Below, piece after piece: positions 7,986 through 15,102 of a stretch of 31,640 nt of DNA. Position numbers and translations under genes: made by a program. This stretch comes from a virus, in IMG/VR virus record IMGVR_UViG_3300029309_000193, positions 1 through 31,640 of that record. One strand, 5' to 3'. Under the pieces are notes generated by a model. That model ran no database searches, was not told where the DNA came from, and was given only the letters and a program-made list of their open reading frames with translations. Numbering within the stretch: position 1 is the stretch's first letter; each line of letters opens with the position of its first letter.

Positions 7986-8756
7986 ATGAATAGAAACAAT
8001 CCATTTGCCATACATGGTATTAATCATTTATCACACAGTTCAATCAATACTTGGTTAACAGACCCAGCAAGATTCATTGCAGATAAATTATTTGGTGTAA
8101 GAGATAAAGGCTCTGCATCAATGCACAGAGGTACTGCAACAGAGTTTGGTCTTGCACAAAAGTATATAGACGAGGCATGGGAAATAGACCTAGAGGTTGT
8201 AGGTACAAAATATCAACAATTATGCCAAGATGATTTAATTGATGTTGATGATGAAAGAAGAATAAAAGAAAATGAAAATTTAAAAGAATATTGCAACATT
8301 CTAAATAAACATTTTGATTTTCAAAATATGATAGATTACCAAAAGAAAATAGAAATTACTTTTGAAGATTTACCTGTACCATTAATTGGATATATAGATT
8401 TTATATTTGAAGAAACAATAATTGATTTAAAAACAACTGGTAGAATGCCATCTAAGCCTACAGATGCAAATAAAAGACAAATGGCATTATATCACATGGC
8501 ATATCCAGAACATCAATGTAACGTCGTATATGCCTCGCCAAAGGCATATCAAACATTCTTAATAGATTATGAAGAAATAAAATACCATCAAAGGCAAATT
8601 AAATCTGTTGCCTTTGGGTTAATGAAATTCCTTGCAATCAGTGATGATAAAGAGGAATTGGCTTCAATTATCCACCCTAATTATGATTCGTGGACTTGGA
8701 GTGACTATCTGAAAGAGCAATCAAGCAAAAAAATAAAACAATGGAGTTATAAATGA
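7986..8756 (+). CDS. PD-(D/E)XK nuclease, RecB/Cas4-exonuclease-like
   Basis: A 256-residue nuclease, first gene of the rightward operon, with GAGG eight bases before ATG 7986. Motifs fit the RecB-like PD-(D/E)XK fold: HRG at 47-49, Asp138 in IGYIDFIF, and Asp147-x-Lys149 in IIDLKTT. A Q-containing helix (KRQMALYHM) follows, as in RecB nucleases. It overlaps the ERF gene by 4 bases. An exonuclease next to a single-strand annealing protein is the classic lambda Exo/Beta-type recombination pair, so it probably resects double-strand ends. Confidence 0.85.
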   Translation: MNRNNPFAIHGINHLSHSSINTWLTDPARFIADKLFGVRDKGSASMHRGTATEFGLAQKYIDEAWEIDLEVVGTKYQQLCQDDLIDVDDERRIKENENLKEYCNILNKHFDFQNMIDYQKKIEITFEDLPVPLIGYIDFIFEETIIDLKTTGRMPSKPTDANKRQMALYHMAYPEHQCNVVYASPKAYQTFLIDYEEIKYHQRQIKSVAFGLMKFLAISDDKEELASIIHPNYDSWTWSDYLKEQSSKKIKQWSYK

Positions 8757-9346
8757 ACCAAGAACCAAAAAAAATTAATCATACTGGTGCAAAGATGACA
8801 GGTGCAAGTGGTTATGCCCAAGGTGGAAGAATTAAAGAAATACCAAAAAAACCAAAAGACGATGTAACAAATACATTGGTTGAGGCTTTAAATAAATTTC
8901 AAGCATTAAATATTACTGCACTTAAAGGTACAGATAATACATATTTTAAAAGCACATATGCAGATTTAACATCTGTTATTGATGCCTGTAATCAAGGTGC
9001 AAAATATGGTTTATGTTTTACACAACAAGTTCATTATAAAAATATTATACTTGATAAACAAATAACTGATACATTTAAAGATGGTTCTACCAAAAATACT
9101 GGTGGTCAAACCATCACAAGAGATATATGGGTTAAAACAACCATTTATCATACGATAGACGAAAAGACTATTGAATGTGATGTACCAGTTTTAATTAATC
9201 ATGTTGAAAAAGATAACCCACAGAAAATGGGTTCTGCAATTACCTATGCCAAAAGGTATGGTTTACAGGCATTGTTTGGTCTTGGACAAGATGATGATGC
9301 AAATTCAGCATCAGGTGTAACCGATAAGGGAGGAAAAAATGGATAA
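8753..9346 (+). CDS. erf: ERF-family single-strand annealing recombinase
   Basis: A 197-residue protein of the ERF superfamily, which anneals complementary single strands for phage recombination and genome circularisation. It shows the family's AL(N)KFQALNITALKGTDN start, then YFKSTYADLTSVIDAC and LCFTQQVHY. The strong MGSAITYAKRYGLQALFGLGQDDDAN block forms the conserved end. The N-terminal 35 residues and the C-terminal SASG...GGKNG tail are polar. The gene is coupled to the exonuclease upstream and the SSB-like gene downstream. Confidence 0.92.
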   Translation: MNQEPKKINHTGAKMTGASGYAQGGRIKEIPKKPKDDVTNTLVEALNKFQALNITALKGTDNTYFKSTYADLTSVIDACNQGAKYGLCFTQQVHYKNIILDKQITDTFKDGSTKNTGGQTITRDIWVKTTIYHTIDEKTIECDVPVLINHVEKDNPQKMGSAITYAKRYGLQALFGLGQDDDANSASGVTDKGGKNG

Positions 9347-9776
9347 TACAAAAACTTATGACCAAACCAATCGTGGAGCCTTATTTAATATAACATCAAC
9401 TGATGGCGAACCCGATTGGAAATTAATTCAACAAGGTAAATTAAATATCAATGGCGACCAACTTAGAGTTATTGGTATTAAACGTCTTAATCAAAAGGGC
9501 GAAGAAATTGTTGAATTATACAGAGCAATGGGAACCTTAAAAAGGGCAGACCAAATCAACGAAAAAGACCCATATGCAAAGGGTGTTGTAAATGCTTTGG
9601 TTGATAAAGGTGCCATGATTATCTCTGCATGGAAAGAACAAAGCGAAAGAGGTAATAAATATATCTCTTTAAAATTAAGAGATTTTGCAGACAGTACTGG
9701 TTATGAACCAAAACAAGAAAAACAAAGTTCTAATGATAAAGACGATACATCTGCATTAGAAGATATTGACTGGTAA
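9339..9776 (+). CDS. SSB-like protein with acidic C-terminal tail
   Basis: A 145-residue protein. The middle alternates strands (LRVIGIKRLNQKGEEIVELYRAMGTL, NKYISLKLRDF), compatible with an OB fold. The end is low-complexity and acidic, closing with ALEDIDW, like the tip of single-stranded DNA-binding proteins that recruits partners. Position directly after exonuclease and ERF supports an SSB role in recombination and replication. No canonical SSB family signature is obvious, so this is a context-supported inference. Confidence 0.5.
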   Translation: MDNTKTYDQTNRGALFNITSTDGEPDWKLIQQGKLNINGDQLRVIGIKRLNQKGEEIVELYRAMGTLKRADQINEKDPYAKGVVNALVDKGAMIISAWKEQSERGNKYISLKLRDFADSTGYEPKQEKQSSNDKDDTSALEDIDW

Positions 9777-9790
9777 AAAGGGAGGAAATA

Positions 9791-10006
9791 ATGAAGAAAA
9801 AAACACAATATGACAATATTAAAGAACATCTTGAAGATGGTAAAAAGATAACCCCAATAGATGCTCTAAGTATGTTTGGTTGTTTTAGATTAAGTGCTAT
9901 CATATACACTTTAAGACAAGAAGGTTTCCCAATAGAAACTAATTTTAAAACTAAAAATGGTAAAACATTTGCAGAATATGAACTGACTTACGATAAAACA
10001 GTTTAA
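9791..10006 (+). CDS. Helix-turn-helix protein (winged-helix, phage type)
   Basis: A 71-residue protein with MKKKTQYDNIKEHLEDGKKITPIDALSMFG followed by FRLSAIIYTLRQEGFPI and a short wing KNGKTFAEYEL. This is the small HTH type frequently found beside phage recombination genes. A strong GGGAGG ribosome site precedes ATG 9791, and the stop overlaps the next ATG (TTTAATG). It probably binds DNA as an early regulator or accessory factor; the target is unknown. Confidence 0.65.
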   Translation: MKKKTQYDNIKEHLEDGKKITPIDALSMFGCFRLSAIIYTLRQEGFPIETNFKTKNGKTFAEYELTYDKTV

Positions 10007-10332
10007 TGCCAAATTTTAAAATCAAGAGGATAAAAGACAAAAAATTTTTAGATTTCGTATCTAAAAAAGAATGTTGTTTATCTGCTCATTCTTCTTACCC
10101 TTGTCATGCTAATGTTCAAGCACATCATTTATTGAAACCTTATGACGGAGTAAGGGGAATGGGAATTAGGGCAAGTGATAATAATGCAGTACCACTTTGT
10201 TATTATCATCATGCCTTACTACATGATTCACATGGGAATGAAGATATGTTTTGGGAGTCTTTTGATTTATCTAAAGATTATGGCAGAGAAGTGGCAAAAA
10301 AATATTGGGAGATGTACAATGCAAAAAATTGA
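10006..10332 (+). CDS. HNH-type endonuclease, NinG/Rap or DUF968-like
   Basis: A 108-residue protein with cysteines at 23, 24 and 33, HH at 40-41 (VQAHHLL), GMGIRASD, then C65 and HH at 68-69 (VPLCYYHHALLH). This is the beta-beta-alpha metal layout of small phage HNH nucleases that act on recombination junctions. Its position after ERF and SSB-like genes supports a recombination role rather than a homing one. It starts in an overlap with the HTH gene and overlaps the next gene by 14 bases. Confidence 0.75.
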   Translation: MPNFKIKRIKDKKFLDFVSKKECCLSAHSSYPCHANVQAHHLLKPYDGVRGMGIRASDNNAVPLCYYHHALLHDSHGNEDMFWESFDLSKDYGREVAKKYWEMYNAKN

Positions 10333-10648
10333 TGAAGAAGAAATACATAAGGCAGTTGCTTGGTTACGTGATTCGGCAGGTCTATGTGCTGAGGCAAAAG
10401 CAACAAGAATTTACCTTGAAGCATTTTCAAAATCTTTAAAAGCAATTCTTATGAGTAAACATCTTGAACTTCCCATTTCTGCTCAAGAGAGAGAAGCATA
10501 TGCAAGTCAAGAATATCAAGACCATTTAAAGGCAGTAAAAATTGCTATTGAACGTGACGAAAAAAATAGATACCGTAGAGAAACTGCTTTGGTCAAAATA
10601 GAGACTTGGAGAACACAAGAAGCGAACCTTAGAGCTATCAAACTTTAA
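10319..10648 (+). CDS. Helical protein of the recombination cassette, unknown function
   Basis: A 109-residue, alpha-helical charged protein (DEEEIHKAVAWLRDSAGLCAEAKATR, later YQDHLKAVKIAIERDEKNRYRRETA). The frame is open upstream to 10175, inside the HNH gene. ATG 10319 has a GGGAG site 8 bases before it and a normal 14-base overlap, so it is chosen. I do not recognise a family by name. Similar short helical proteins often follow recombination nucleases in marine phages. Confidence 0.65.
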   Translation: MQKIDEEEIHKAVAWLRDSAGLCAEAKATRIYLEAFSKSLKAILMSKHLELPISAQEREAYASQEYQDHLKAVKIAIERDEKNRYRRETALVKIETWRTQEANLRAIKL

Positions 10649-10734
10649 ACGTCGTACCAGTTGGTCTATGGTCTAGGGTATGATTATACAAAAAAATTGA
10701 TTTCAGCAGTTTTTAACTCTAGCAAGGGTTGTAG

Positions 10735-10980
10735 ATGTCAAGAAAAAAAGACAAAAATAACGAAGAATTTTTTGAAGATTGTCCAAAAGCTGTTGCTGAA
10801 TATGAATCTGAGGTTGGAGTTCGCAGTATTAAAAAAAACTCTTATGCAGATTTTTTTGTAAATTCGCTAAATAATTCTGAAAATTTTGATGTAAGAATAC
10901 CTACAGGTGTAACTGCAAATTATAAAGGTTATGCTGATTTAGGGTATGTAAAAAAAGTTTTTATAAATATAAAAAAATAG
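10735..10980 (+). CDS. Small hypothetical protein flanked by inverted GTACCAGT
   Basis: An 81-residue protein with a charged N-terminus (MSRKKDKNNEEFFEDCP), a middle with RSIKKNSYADFFVNSLNN, and a strand-rich end. A weak AAGGG lies seven bases before ATG 10735. It sits between two non-coding gaps carrying GTACCAGT (10654-10661) and ACTGGTAC (10985-10992) in inverted orientation. It could be a small inserted accessory gene. No family recognised; the competing frame 10661-10861 lacks any such features. Confidence 0.5.
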   Translation: MSRKKDKNNEEFFEDCPKAVAEYESEVGVRSIKKNSYADFFVNSLNNSENFDVRIPTGVTANYKGYADLGYVKKVFINIKK

Positions 10981-11045
10981 GTTGACTGGTACTAGTTACA
11001 ATTTACCAATAGAATCATTCATTAATATTTCATGGGAGAAAACAA

Positions 11046-11228
11046 ATGAATGATACAAAAACAAATGAGATTTATCCTCATAATCAACCACTAAATACTT
11101 ACCTTCAAGTAACATATCCAGATGGCGATATGGAATATTGGACATTAGATAATTCTGTAGAAGAATTAGAACGTCTTCAAAAATTATATAAAGGTAAGAT
11201 AACAACCAAAATTGTGAAAGGATATTAA
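11046..11228 (+). CDS. Small hypothetical protein with strong shared leader
   Basis: A 60-residue protein (MNDTKTNEIYPHNQPL, then LQVTYPDGDMEYWTLDNS, then a lysine-rich end). It begins after the shared leader ATGGGAGAAAACAAATG, a strong ribosome site, so it is probably well translated. It is the first of four tightly packed genes ending at 12870. Beta-strand plus helix content suggests a compact fold, but I see no family or motif. Confidence 0.65.
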   Translation: MNDTKTNEIYPHNQPLNTYLQVTYPDGDMEYWTLDNSVEELERLQKLYKGKITTKIVKGY

Positions 11229-11229
11229 G

Positions 11230-11421
11230 ATGAACGATATTCTACACGATATAGAAAAACTAACCGATATAAAAAAATCAGTTGGTTTATTTTCAAACTC
11301 AACAATCCAATCTCTTATTCAAGATTTAATAAATGAAAAACAATCAATCGTTAAAGATTTTGAAAAAGAGATACCTTCACATATTCAAGAATTAAATAAA
11401 AAATTGAAAGGAGAAATCTAA
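11230..11421 (+). CDS. Small coiled-coil hypothetical protein
   Basis: A 63-residue protein, nearly all helix (HDIEKLTDIKKSVGLFSN, KDFEKEIPSHIQELNKKL), likely coiled-coil. AAGGA lies seven bases before ATG 11230, and the stop overlaps the next start as TAATG. No function can be assigned; operon position places it among early accessory proteins. Confidence 0.6.
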   Translation: MNDILHDIEKLTDIKKSVGLFSNSTIQSLIQDLINEKQSIVKDFEKEIPSHIQELNKKLKGEI

Positions 11422-11630
11422 TGGGTATGAGTTCATATATACTAGATTTAGAAGATAAATTTATTGATGTAGAGGTGGCTGAGATTATTAAAGACTCTGA
11501 TACCTTACAAGAGGCACAATTAAGGGCAGAAGAAAAAAGGGAAAAGAATTATAATTTCATTCCCTCTACTGGTCTTGATGAAAAAGTAAAAGAAATGTGG
11601 GATTTATTTTGGGAGAAATACAATGTCTAG
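11421..11630 (+). CDS. Small acidic hypothetical protein
   Basis: A 69-residue acidic, helical protein (LDLEDKFIDVEVAEIIKDSD, EAQLRAEEKREKNY) ending MWDLFWEKYNV. GGAG precedes ATG 11421, and the C-terminus overlaps the next gene by 8 bases. This acidity and size recall phage proteins that bind host factors, but that is speculation. No family recognised. Confidence 0.6.
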   Translation: MGMSSYILDLEDKFIDVEVAEIIKDSDTLQEAQLRAEEKREKNYNFIPSTGLDEKVKEMWDLFWEKYNV

Positions 11631-12870
11631 ACCTATACTTTGTTCAGAAATTTTATCAGGGTTTACACAACCCAAAAGAGCAATCGCCCTCTATCAAGGG
11701 GGCAAGATTGCCGATGAAATGATAAGAAAGAAACAAAAAGCATTTGTAGATGCTCAGAAGTTTGTTCTTACTCCTAAATTGGTAGAAAATGCCTTTGATA
11801 TTTCATTAAAGAAACCATCAATTTTACTAGAGATGTTAGAAGATATGAAAATGCCTTTTGATAATCTTTGGATTGAATGGGACGAAGAAGCAAGACAAAA
11901 TTATATGAAAGATTATTGGGATAAAACACCAAAGAAATTTAAATTAAAAGACGAGACACCTGATAGGGTCGGTTATCATATATCAAAATTTACTGATGTA
12001 TTAGATGATAGTTATTTTCTATATGAGTCTTGGTTCTTTATAGATGACGAAAATGTGGCATCTGATTTTGGTAGAATTATAAATAAAAAATTCTATTCAC
12101 CGACAATGTGCCAAATTATCCATGAAGAATTACCAAACTTTGATGACGAACTTGCAAAGGTTGAACTTCTTGATGAATTACCTAGAGGTAGTAGAATTGC
12201 AAATTCTGATGAATTTAAAGTTAAGGCATTGGCGATTGGTTCAAAATTCTTAGGTGGTTGGTATTTCATGGAATATTGTCCTGAGAAATTTGTTTTAAAT
12301 ACCAAATTAACATCAAATGATGACCAATTTAATCATTTGTTGAAAATGGTAAAATACAATAAATCTCACGAATTTAATTGTCTTAAAGATATATGTTACA
12401 GATTATCTATTGCACAATCTGCATCAATGCATTGGTCTGTACCATCTTGGAAATTTAAAGAGGGATATACAACCGAAGAGATACAGGCACACGAGAGCAA
12501 TCTTATTACCTCAACAGAAGGCGATACAAGGTTTCTTATATCTTTATTCTCTTTATTAAATCAAAGTTTACATACTCAAGAGGTTGTGCAACCAAATGAT
12601 AAAATTATCCATACCAAATTAGGTAAAAGAGTACCAAGAAACGAATATAAAATACTTGATATAGATTTATCTGCCAATAAGGTTAGAAAGGTCTACAAGA
12701 CGAGGTTTCAAGGTAAAGGTAATCCAAAGAGACAACATACAAGACGTGGACACTACCGAAGACTACGAGATATTGATGGTACTATCAAAAGAAAGATATG
12801 GATTAAATCTTGTATCGCAGGAAATGCAGACCTTGGGATTATTGAAAAAGATTATAATTTAAAATCTTAA
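11623..12870 (+). CDS. 415-residue hypothetical protein with basic C-terminal nucleic-acid-binding-like tail
   Basis: The largest unassigned early protein. Residues 1-330 are mixed helix and strand with many aromatic residues (YESWFFIDDENVASDFG, GGWYFMEYCPEKF). The C-terminal 70 residues are basic, with GKRVPRNEYKIL, KRQHTRRGHYRRLR and KRKIWIKSCIAG. The RRGHYR..K.IWIK pattern occurs at the ends of several phage proteins of unknown function and suggests nucleic-acid contact. It closes the 11046-12870 gene run and is followed by a new promoter. No enzymatic motif is visible. Confidence 0.65.
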   Translation: MSRPILCSEILSGFTQPKRAIALYQGGKIADEMIRKKQKAFVDAQKFVLTPKLVENAFDISLKKPSILLEMLEDMKMPFDNLWIEWDEEARQNYMKDYWDKTPKKFKLKDETPDRVGYHISKFTDVLDDSYFLYESWFFIDDENVASDFGRIINKKFYSPTMCQIIHEELPNFDDELAKVELLDELPRGSRIANSDEFKVKALAIGSKFLGGWYFMEYCPEKFVLNTKLTSNDDQFNHLLKMVKYNKSHEFNCLKDICYRLSIAQSASMHWSVPSWKFKEGYTTEEIQAHESNLITSTEGDTRFLISLFSLLNQSLHTQEVVQPNDKIIHTKLGKRVPRNEYKILDIDLSANKVRKVYKTRFQGKGNPKRQHTRRGHYRRLRDIDGTIKRKIWIKSCIAGNADLGIIEKDYNLKS

Positions 12871-12878
12871 AATAAAAT

Positions 12879-12936
12879 ATTTCTATAATTGTAAAAAAAA
12901 TACCTTTTATGTGTTGACTTTTATAATTATAGAAAT
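12879..12936. promoter_or_regulatory. Operator-like inverted repeat, 18-bp arms
   Basis: Arms ATTTCTATAATTGTAAAA (12879-12896) and TTTTATAATTATAGAAAT (12919-12936) are reverse complements except for one position, with a 22-base spacer. The right arm covers the spacer between the -35 and -10 of the promoter for the next gene, so a protein bound there would block it. The arms are AT-rich and not followed by a T run, so an operator is likelier than a terminator, although the RNA could fold. Confidence 0.5.
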
Positions 12937-12942
12937 TACTAT
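12914..12942 (+). promoter_or_regulatory. Sigma70-like promoter for the 12978 operon
   Basis: TTGACT (12914-12919), a 17-base spacer, and TACTAT (12937-12942), giving a start near 12949 and a leader of about 29 bases to ATG 12978. This is the best sigma70 match I found in the window and it overlaps the inverted repeat described above. Confidence 0.6.
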
Positions 12943-12977
12943 GTAACTATCATTAAATTTTTTATGGGAGAAAACAA

Positions 12978-13529
12978 ATGATAAAATACACTAAAGACCA
13001 ACTAGAACTTAAATCTTATATAGAAAAGATAAATAAGAAACACATGGATATGGTTAGGGCAAATACAGACCCTAACATTATGTACTGTGAGGTTCCAGAG
13101 GTAATACCTTTTTCTGAATTAGATAGATTGGCAGAATTTGGTATAACAACAATTACTGATTATAAGAAAGACGAATGTGTTACCATGATTTCTGAACTTG
13201 GCAAATCTGCTACTGGTTCAAGAGTTAGGGTTGACCCAGATGAACATACCTTAGAAGAACTAGAAATAATGGTTGAATACTGGGGTAAAGAATCAACAAA
13301 GGCTGTTGAAGAACAGAGAATTGCAGATAAAAGAAAGGTTAAAGAATTTGCAAAAAGAATTAAAGATACTTGTAAATTAGGTGCCAAAAATTATAGAACT
13401 GCAATCAGATGGATTTTACAGGCAGAGGGTATAGAAAATGACGAAATGTACCAAGGTGGTTCAATTTGTTATGACCTAAACCTTCCATATCGACATAAAA
13501 AACTATTTCAACTAGCAGGGGTGGCATAA
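12978..13529 (+). CDS. Hypothetical protein of the middle early region
   Basis: A 183-residue soluble protein with strong leader ATGGGAGAAAACAAATG. It has an N-terminal helical part, a VIPFSELDRLAEFGITTI segment, a central charged helix (STKAVEEQRIADKRKVKEFAKRI), and a compact end with GAKNYRTAIRWILQAEG and YDLNLPYRHKKL. The end resembles a small DNA-binding or protein-interaction module, but no family is recognised. Its stop codon lies in the loop of a terminator hairpin. It is paired in its transcription unit with the DUF932 gene. Confidence 0.6.
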   Translation: MIKYTKDQLELKSYIEKINKKHMDMVRANTDPNIMYCEVPEVIPFSELDRLAEFGITTITDYKKDECVTMISELGKSATGSRVRVDPDEHTLEELEIMVEYWGKESTKAVEEQRIADKRKVKEFAKRIKDTCKLGAKNYRTAIRWILQAEGIENDEMYQGGSICYDLNLPYRHKKLFQLAGVA

Positions 13530-13542
13530 AGCCACCTCTTTT
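13517..13542 (+). terminator. Rho-independent terminator overlapping a stop codon
   Basis: AGGGGTGGC (13517-13525), loop of five, and GCCACCTCT (13531-13539) pair over nine positions with one G-U, followed by TTTT. The TAA of the upstream gene lies in the loop. No promoter is evident before the DUF932 start 25 bases on, so termination is probably partial. Confidence 0.65.
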
Positions 13543-13567
13543 CATTTAACTTAAAAGGGAGAAACAA

Positions 13568-14470
13568 ATGTTAAATACTAAATTATTTGAAGAAGAAATG
13601 GAAAAAATAAACTTCTCAATAGATATTCAAGATATTGAGGGAATACCTACAGAAATGGGTAGAAAATTGGTTAGAACCGATACAGATACTCCACTTGGTA
13701 TTATTAAATCTAAATATAAACCAATCTTACATAAACAAGCATTTCAAGGTGCATTACAAGAAATGAAAAATGGTGGTCTTACCTTAGAAAATGCAGAAGT
13801 CAAAATTGACTCTTATGAGAATGGTGCCATGGCAAAGATGGAGGTATTATTACCAGAAAAAACCACTCAGATTGGCGACCATAATCTTTCATTAAAATAT
13901 GTTGCTAGAAACTCATATAATGGTAGATGGAAATTTCAATCTTTCTTTGGTTGGTTAAATCATGTTTGTTTCAATACATTGGTTACTGGTCAAAAATTGG
14001 CATATACATCAAATAGACATACAAAATCATTTGATATTGACCAATCAAATAAAAAGATTGTCAATGCTGTAAAAGCAGTTACCGATGAAACTGAAAGATT
14101 TAAAAGATGGTGGGATATATCTGTTGAAGATGTACAGATAAAGAAACTATTTGAAAACACTATTGCCAAACAAAATCTTTCAAAAGGTAGCAGATTGGCA
14201 GGTGTATCAGAAACCAACCAAAAACAATTAGCCATTTTAATGGGGTTATATAACGAAGAGGTAACCCAAATACATGGTAAGGGTGATTATGGTAGGAATG
14301 ATGCAAAAGGCTCTCTATGGTGTGCATATCAATCAGCAACAGCATGGTCTACACATCTTACAGATATAAATAGAAACGATACCAAAAAATATCTTGTTCA
14401 AGTAGACAGACAGAAATTGGTATCAGAAATGGTTGAAACCAAGAACTGGAAGGAGCTAGAAGATGCTTAA
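13568..14470 (+). CDS. DUF932 family phage/plasmid protein
   Basis: A 300-residue member of the DUF932 group, found in phages and plasmids with no established function. It shows the typical GIIKSKYKPILHKQAF start, a middle YVARNSYNGRWKFQSFFGW followed by VCFNTLVTGQK, and a polar C-terminal half (LAILMGLYNEEV, GSLWCAYQSATAWSTHL). The leader GGGAGAAACAAATG gives strong translation. It overlaps the lipoprotein gene by 8 bases. Roles in DNA recombination or defence evasion have been suggested for the family only by context. Confidence 0.8.
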   Translation: MLNTKLFEEEMEKINFSIDIQDIEGIPTEMGRKLVRTDTDTPLGIIKSKYKPILHKQAFQGALQEMKNGGLTLENAEVKIDSYENGAMAKMEVLLPEKTTQIGDHNLSLKYVARNSYNGRWKFQSFFGWLNHVCFNTLVTGQKLAYTSNRHTKSFDIDQSNKKIVNAVKAVTDETERFKRWWDISVEDVQIKKLFENTIAKQNLSKGSRLAGVSETNQKQLAILMGLYNEEVTQIHGKGDYGRNDAKGSLWCAYQSATAWSTHLTDINRNDTKKYLVQVDRQKLVSEMVETKNWKELEDA

Positions 14471-14735
14471 ACGATATAAAAAGCCTTTCTTGTATATTAT
14501 ATTAACTGGTTTGGTTACTGCTTGTAGCAGTAGCCAACCTTCAAATAACATCAAAATGGTATATAACAAAGAAATGTTCCAGATGAATAGGCAAGAAGTT
14601 ATAAATGCTATAGAAGATTGTCGTTCTGTTAAATTAAGACCAGTTCTTTATCATGGTCGTGTTAAAGTTACAGACCGATATGTACCTATTGTTGTAGAGG
14701 TTCAATGTGCCCCTACATATAAAGATTATAACTAA
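14463..14735 (+). CDS. Small lipoprotein, possible superinfection-exclusion factor
   Basis: A 90-residue protein with a type II signal peptide: basic MLKRYKK, hydrophobic FLYIILTGL, and lipobox LVTAC with Cys21 as the lipidated residue, then serine-rich SSSQPS. The mature part is short, with cysteines near 53 and 81. It is predicted to be anchored in the outer membrane facing the periplasm. Early-expressed phage lipoproteins often block receptors (as with T5 Llp), so receptor masking is a plausible but unproven role. GGAG lies within the end of the DUF932 gene. Confidence 0.7.
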   Translation: MLKRYKKPFLYIILTGLVTACSSSQPSNNIKMVYNKEMFQMNRQEVINAIEDCRSVKLRPVLYHGRVKVTDRYVPIVVEVQCAPTYKDYN

Positions 14736-14741
14736 AAAGAA

Positions 14742-14779
14742 TTGGGGTGGTAAATGAACCGAGAACAAAACCACCCCAA
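14742..14779 (+). other. Perfect 10-bp GC-rich hairpin
   Basis: TTGGGGTGGT (14742-14751) and ACCACCCCAA (14770-14779) pair perfectly around an 18-base loop, starting 7 bases after the lipoprotein stop. It is GC-rich in AT-rich surroundings. No T run follows, so it is not a textbook terminator; it may protect the mRNA 3' end, end transcription weakly, or be a regulatory RNA element. Confidence 0.6.
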
Positions 14780-14784
14780 AACAG

Positions 14785-14804
14785 ATGCAATACAAATATT
14801 GCAT
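14785..14804. other. Perfect 8-bp hairpin/palindrome with CAAA loop
   Basis: ATGCAATA (14785-14792), CAAA, TATTGCAT (14797-14804). It lies 5 bases after the GC-rich hairpin and 7 bases before a candidate -35 box, so it could be a protein-binding palindrome for the downstream promoter or the second half of a tandem RNA structure. Confidence 0.5.
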
Positions 14805-14811
14805 AAATTGG

Positions 14812-14839
14812 TTTACATTACTACTAATTTTGATACCTT
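14812..14839 (+). promoter_or_regulatory. Candidate promoter for the 14874-15762 operon
   Basis: TTTACA (14812-14817) and TACCTT (14834-14839) are 16 bases apart, with TGA before the -10 as in an extended -10. The design parallels the 7926-7953 promoter. A start near 14846 leaves about 28 bases before ATG 14874. Confidence 0.4.
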
Positions 14840-14873
14840 GTAATTATAAAACAACGTTTTTTGGGAGAAAACA

Positions 14874-15098
14874 ATGACTTATCAAGACTATGAAAAAGAA
14901 TTATTACAAAATATAAATCATTATACTGTTACTGAATTTCTTGGTAGAGGTCAGTATAATAAGATTGATTGTACTGATTTAGACCATGCCAAAAATATAA
15001 AGCAACAAATATTAGATAAGAATAAAATTGCTAGAGTTGCAATCTATGCAGTTTGTAAACCAGAGGCACGACCTCTTGTAAATTTAATTGTAGGATAA
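14874..15098 (+). CDS. Small hypothetical protein
   Basis: A 74-residue protein with strong leader GGGAGAAAACAATG. It has the layout helix-strand-helix-strand (MTYQDYEKELLQNINHY, IDCTDLDHAKNIKQQIL, KIARVAIYAVCKPEARPL), a possible ferredoxin-like small fold. It is the first of four compact genes. No family recognised. Confidence 0.6.
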   Translation: MTYQDYEKELLQNINHYTVTEFLGRGQYNKIDCTDLDHAKNIKQQILDKNKIARVAIYAVCKPEARPLVNLIVG

Positions 15099-15102
15099 TA
15101 TT

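Noticed and set aside
10655-10734. Possible tRNA in the gap before 10735
   Set aside because: It has a GGTCTATGGTCTAG stretch resembling a D-arm, but no T-arm (GGTTCRA) or acceptor pairing can be built.
10661-10861. Open frame overlapping the 81-residue gene
   Set aside because: No ribosome site, low-complexity translation, and it conflicts with the better frame at 10735.
10982-11028. Promoter before the 11046 gene (TTGACT at 10982; TTTACC at 11002 with TAATAT at 11023)
   Set aside because: Neither pairing gives a standard 16-18 base spacer, so it was not listed as a feature.
12879-12936. Inverted repeat as a terminator for the 415-residue gene
   Set aside because: The arms are AT-rich, the loop is long and no T run follows; overlap with a promoter favours an operator.
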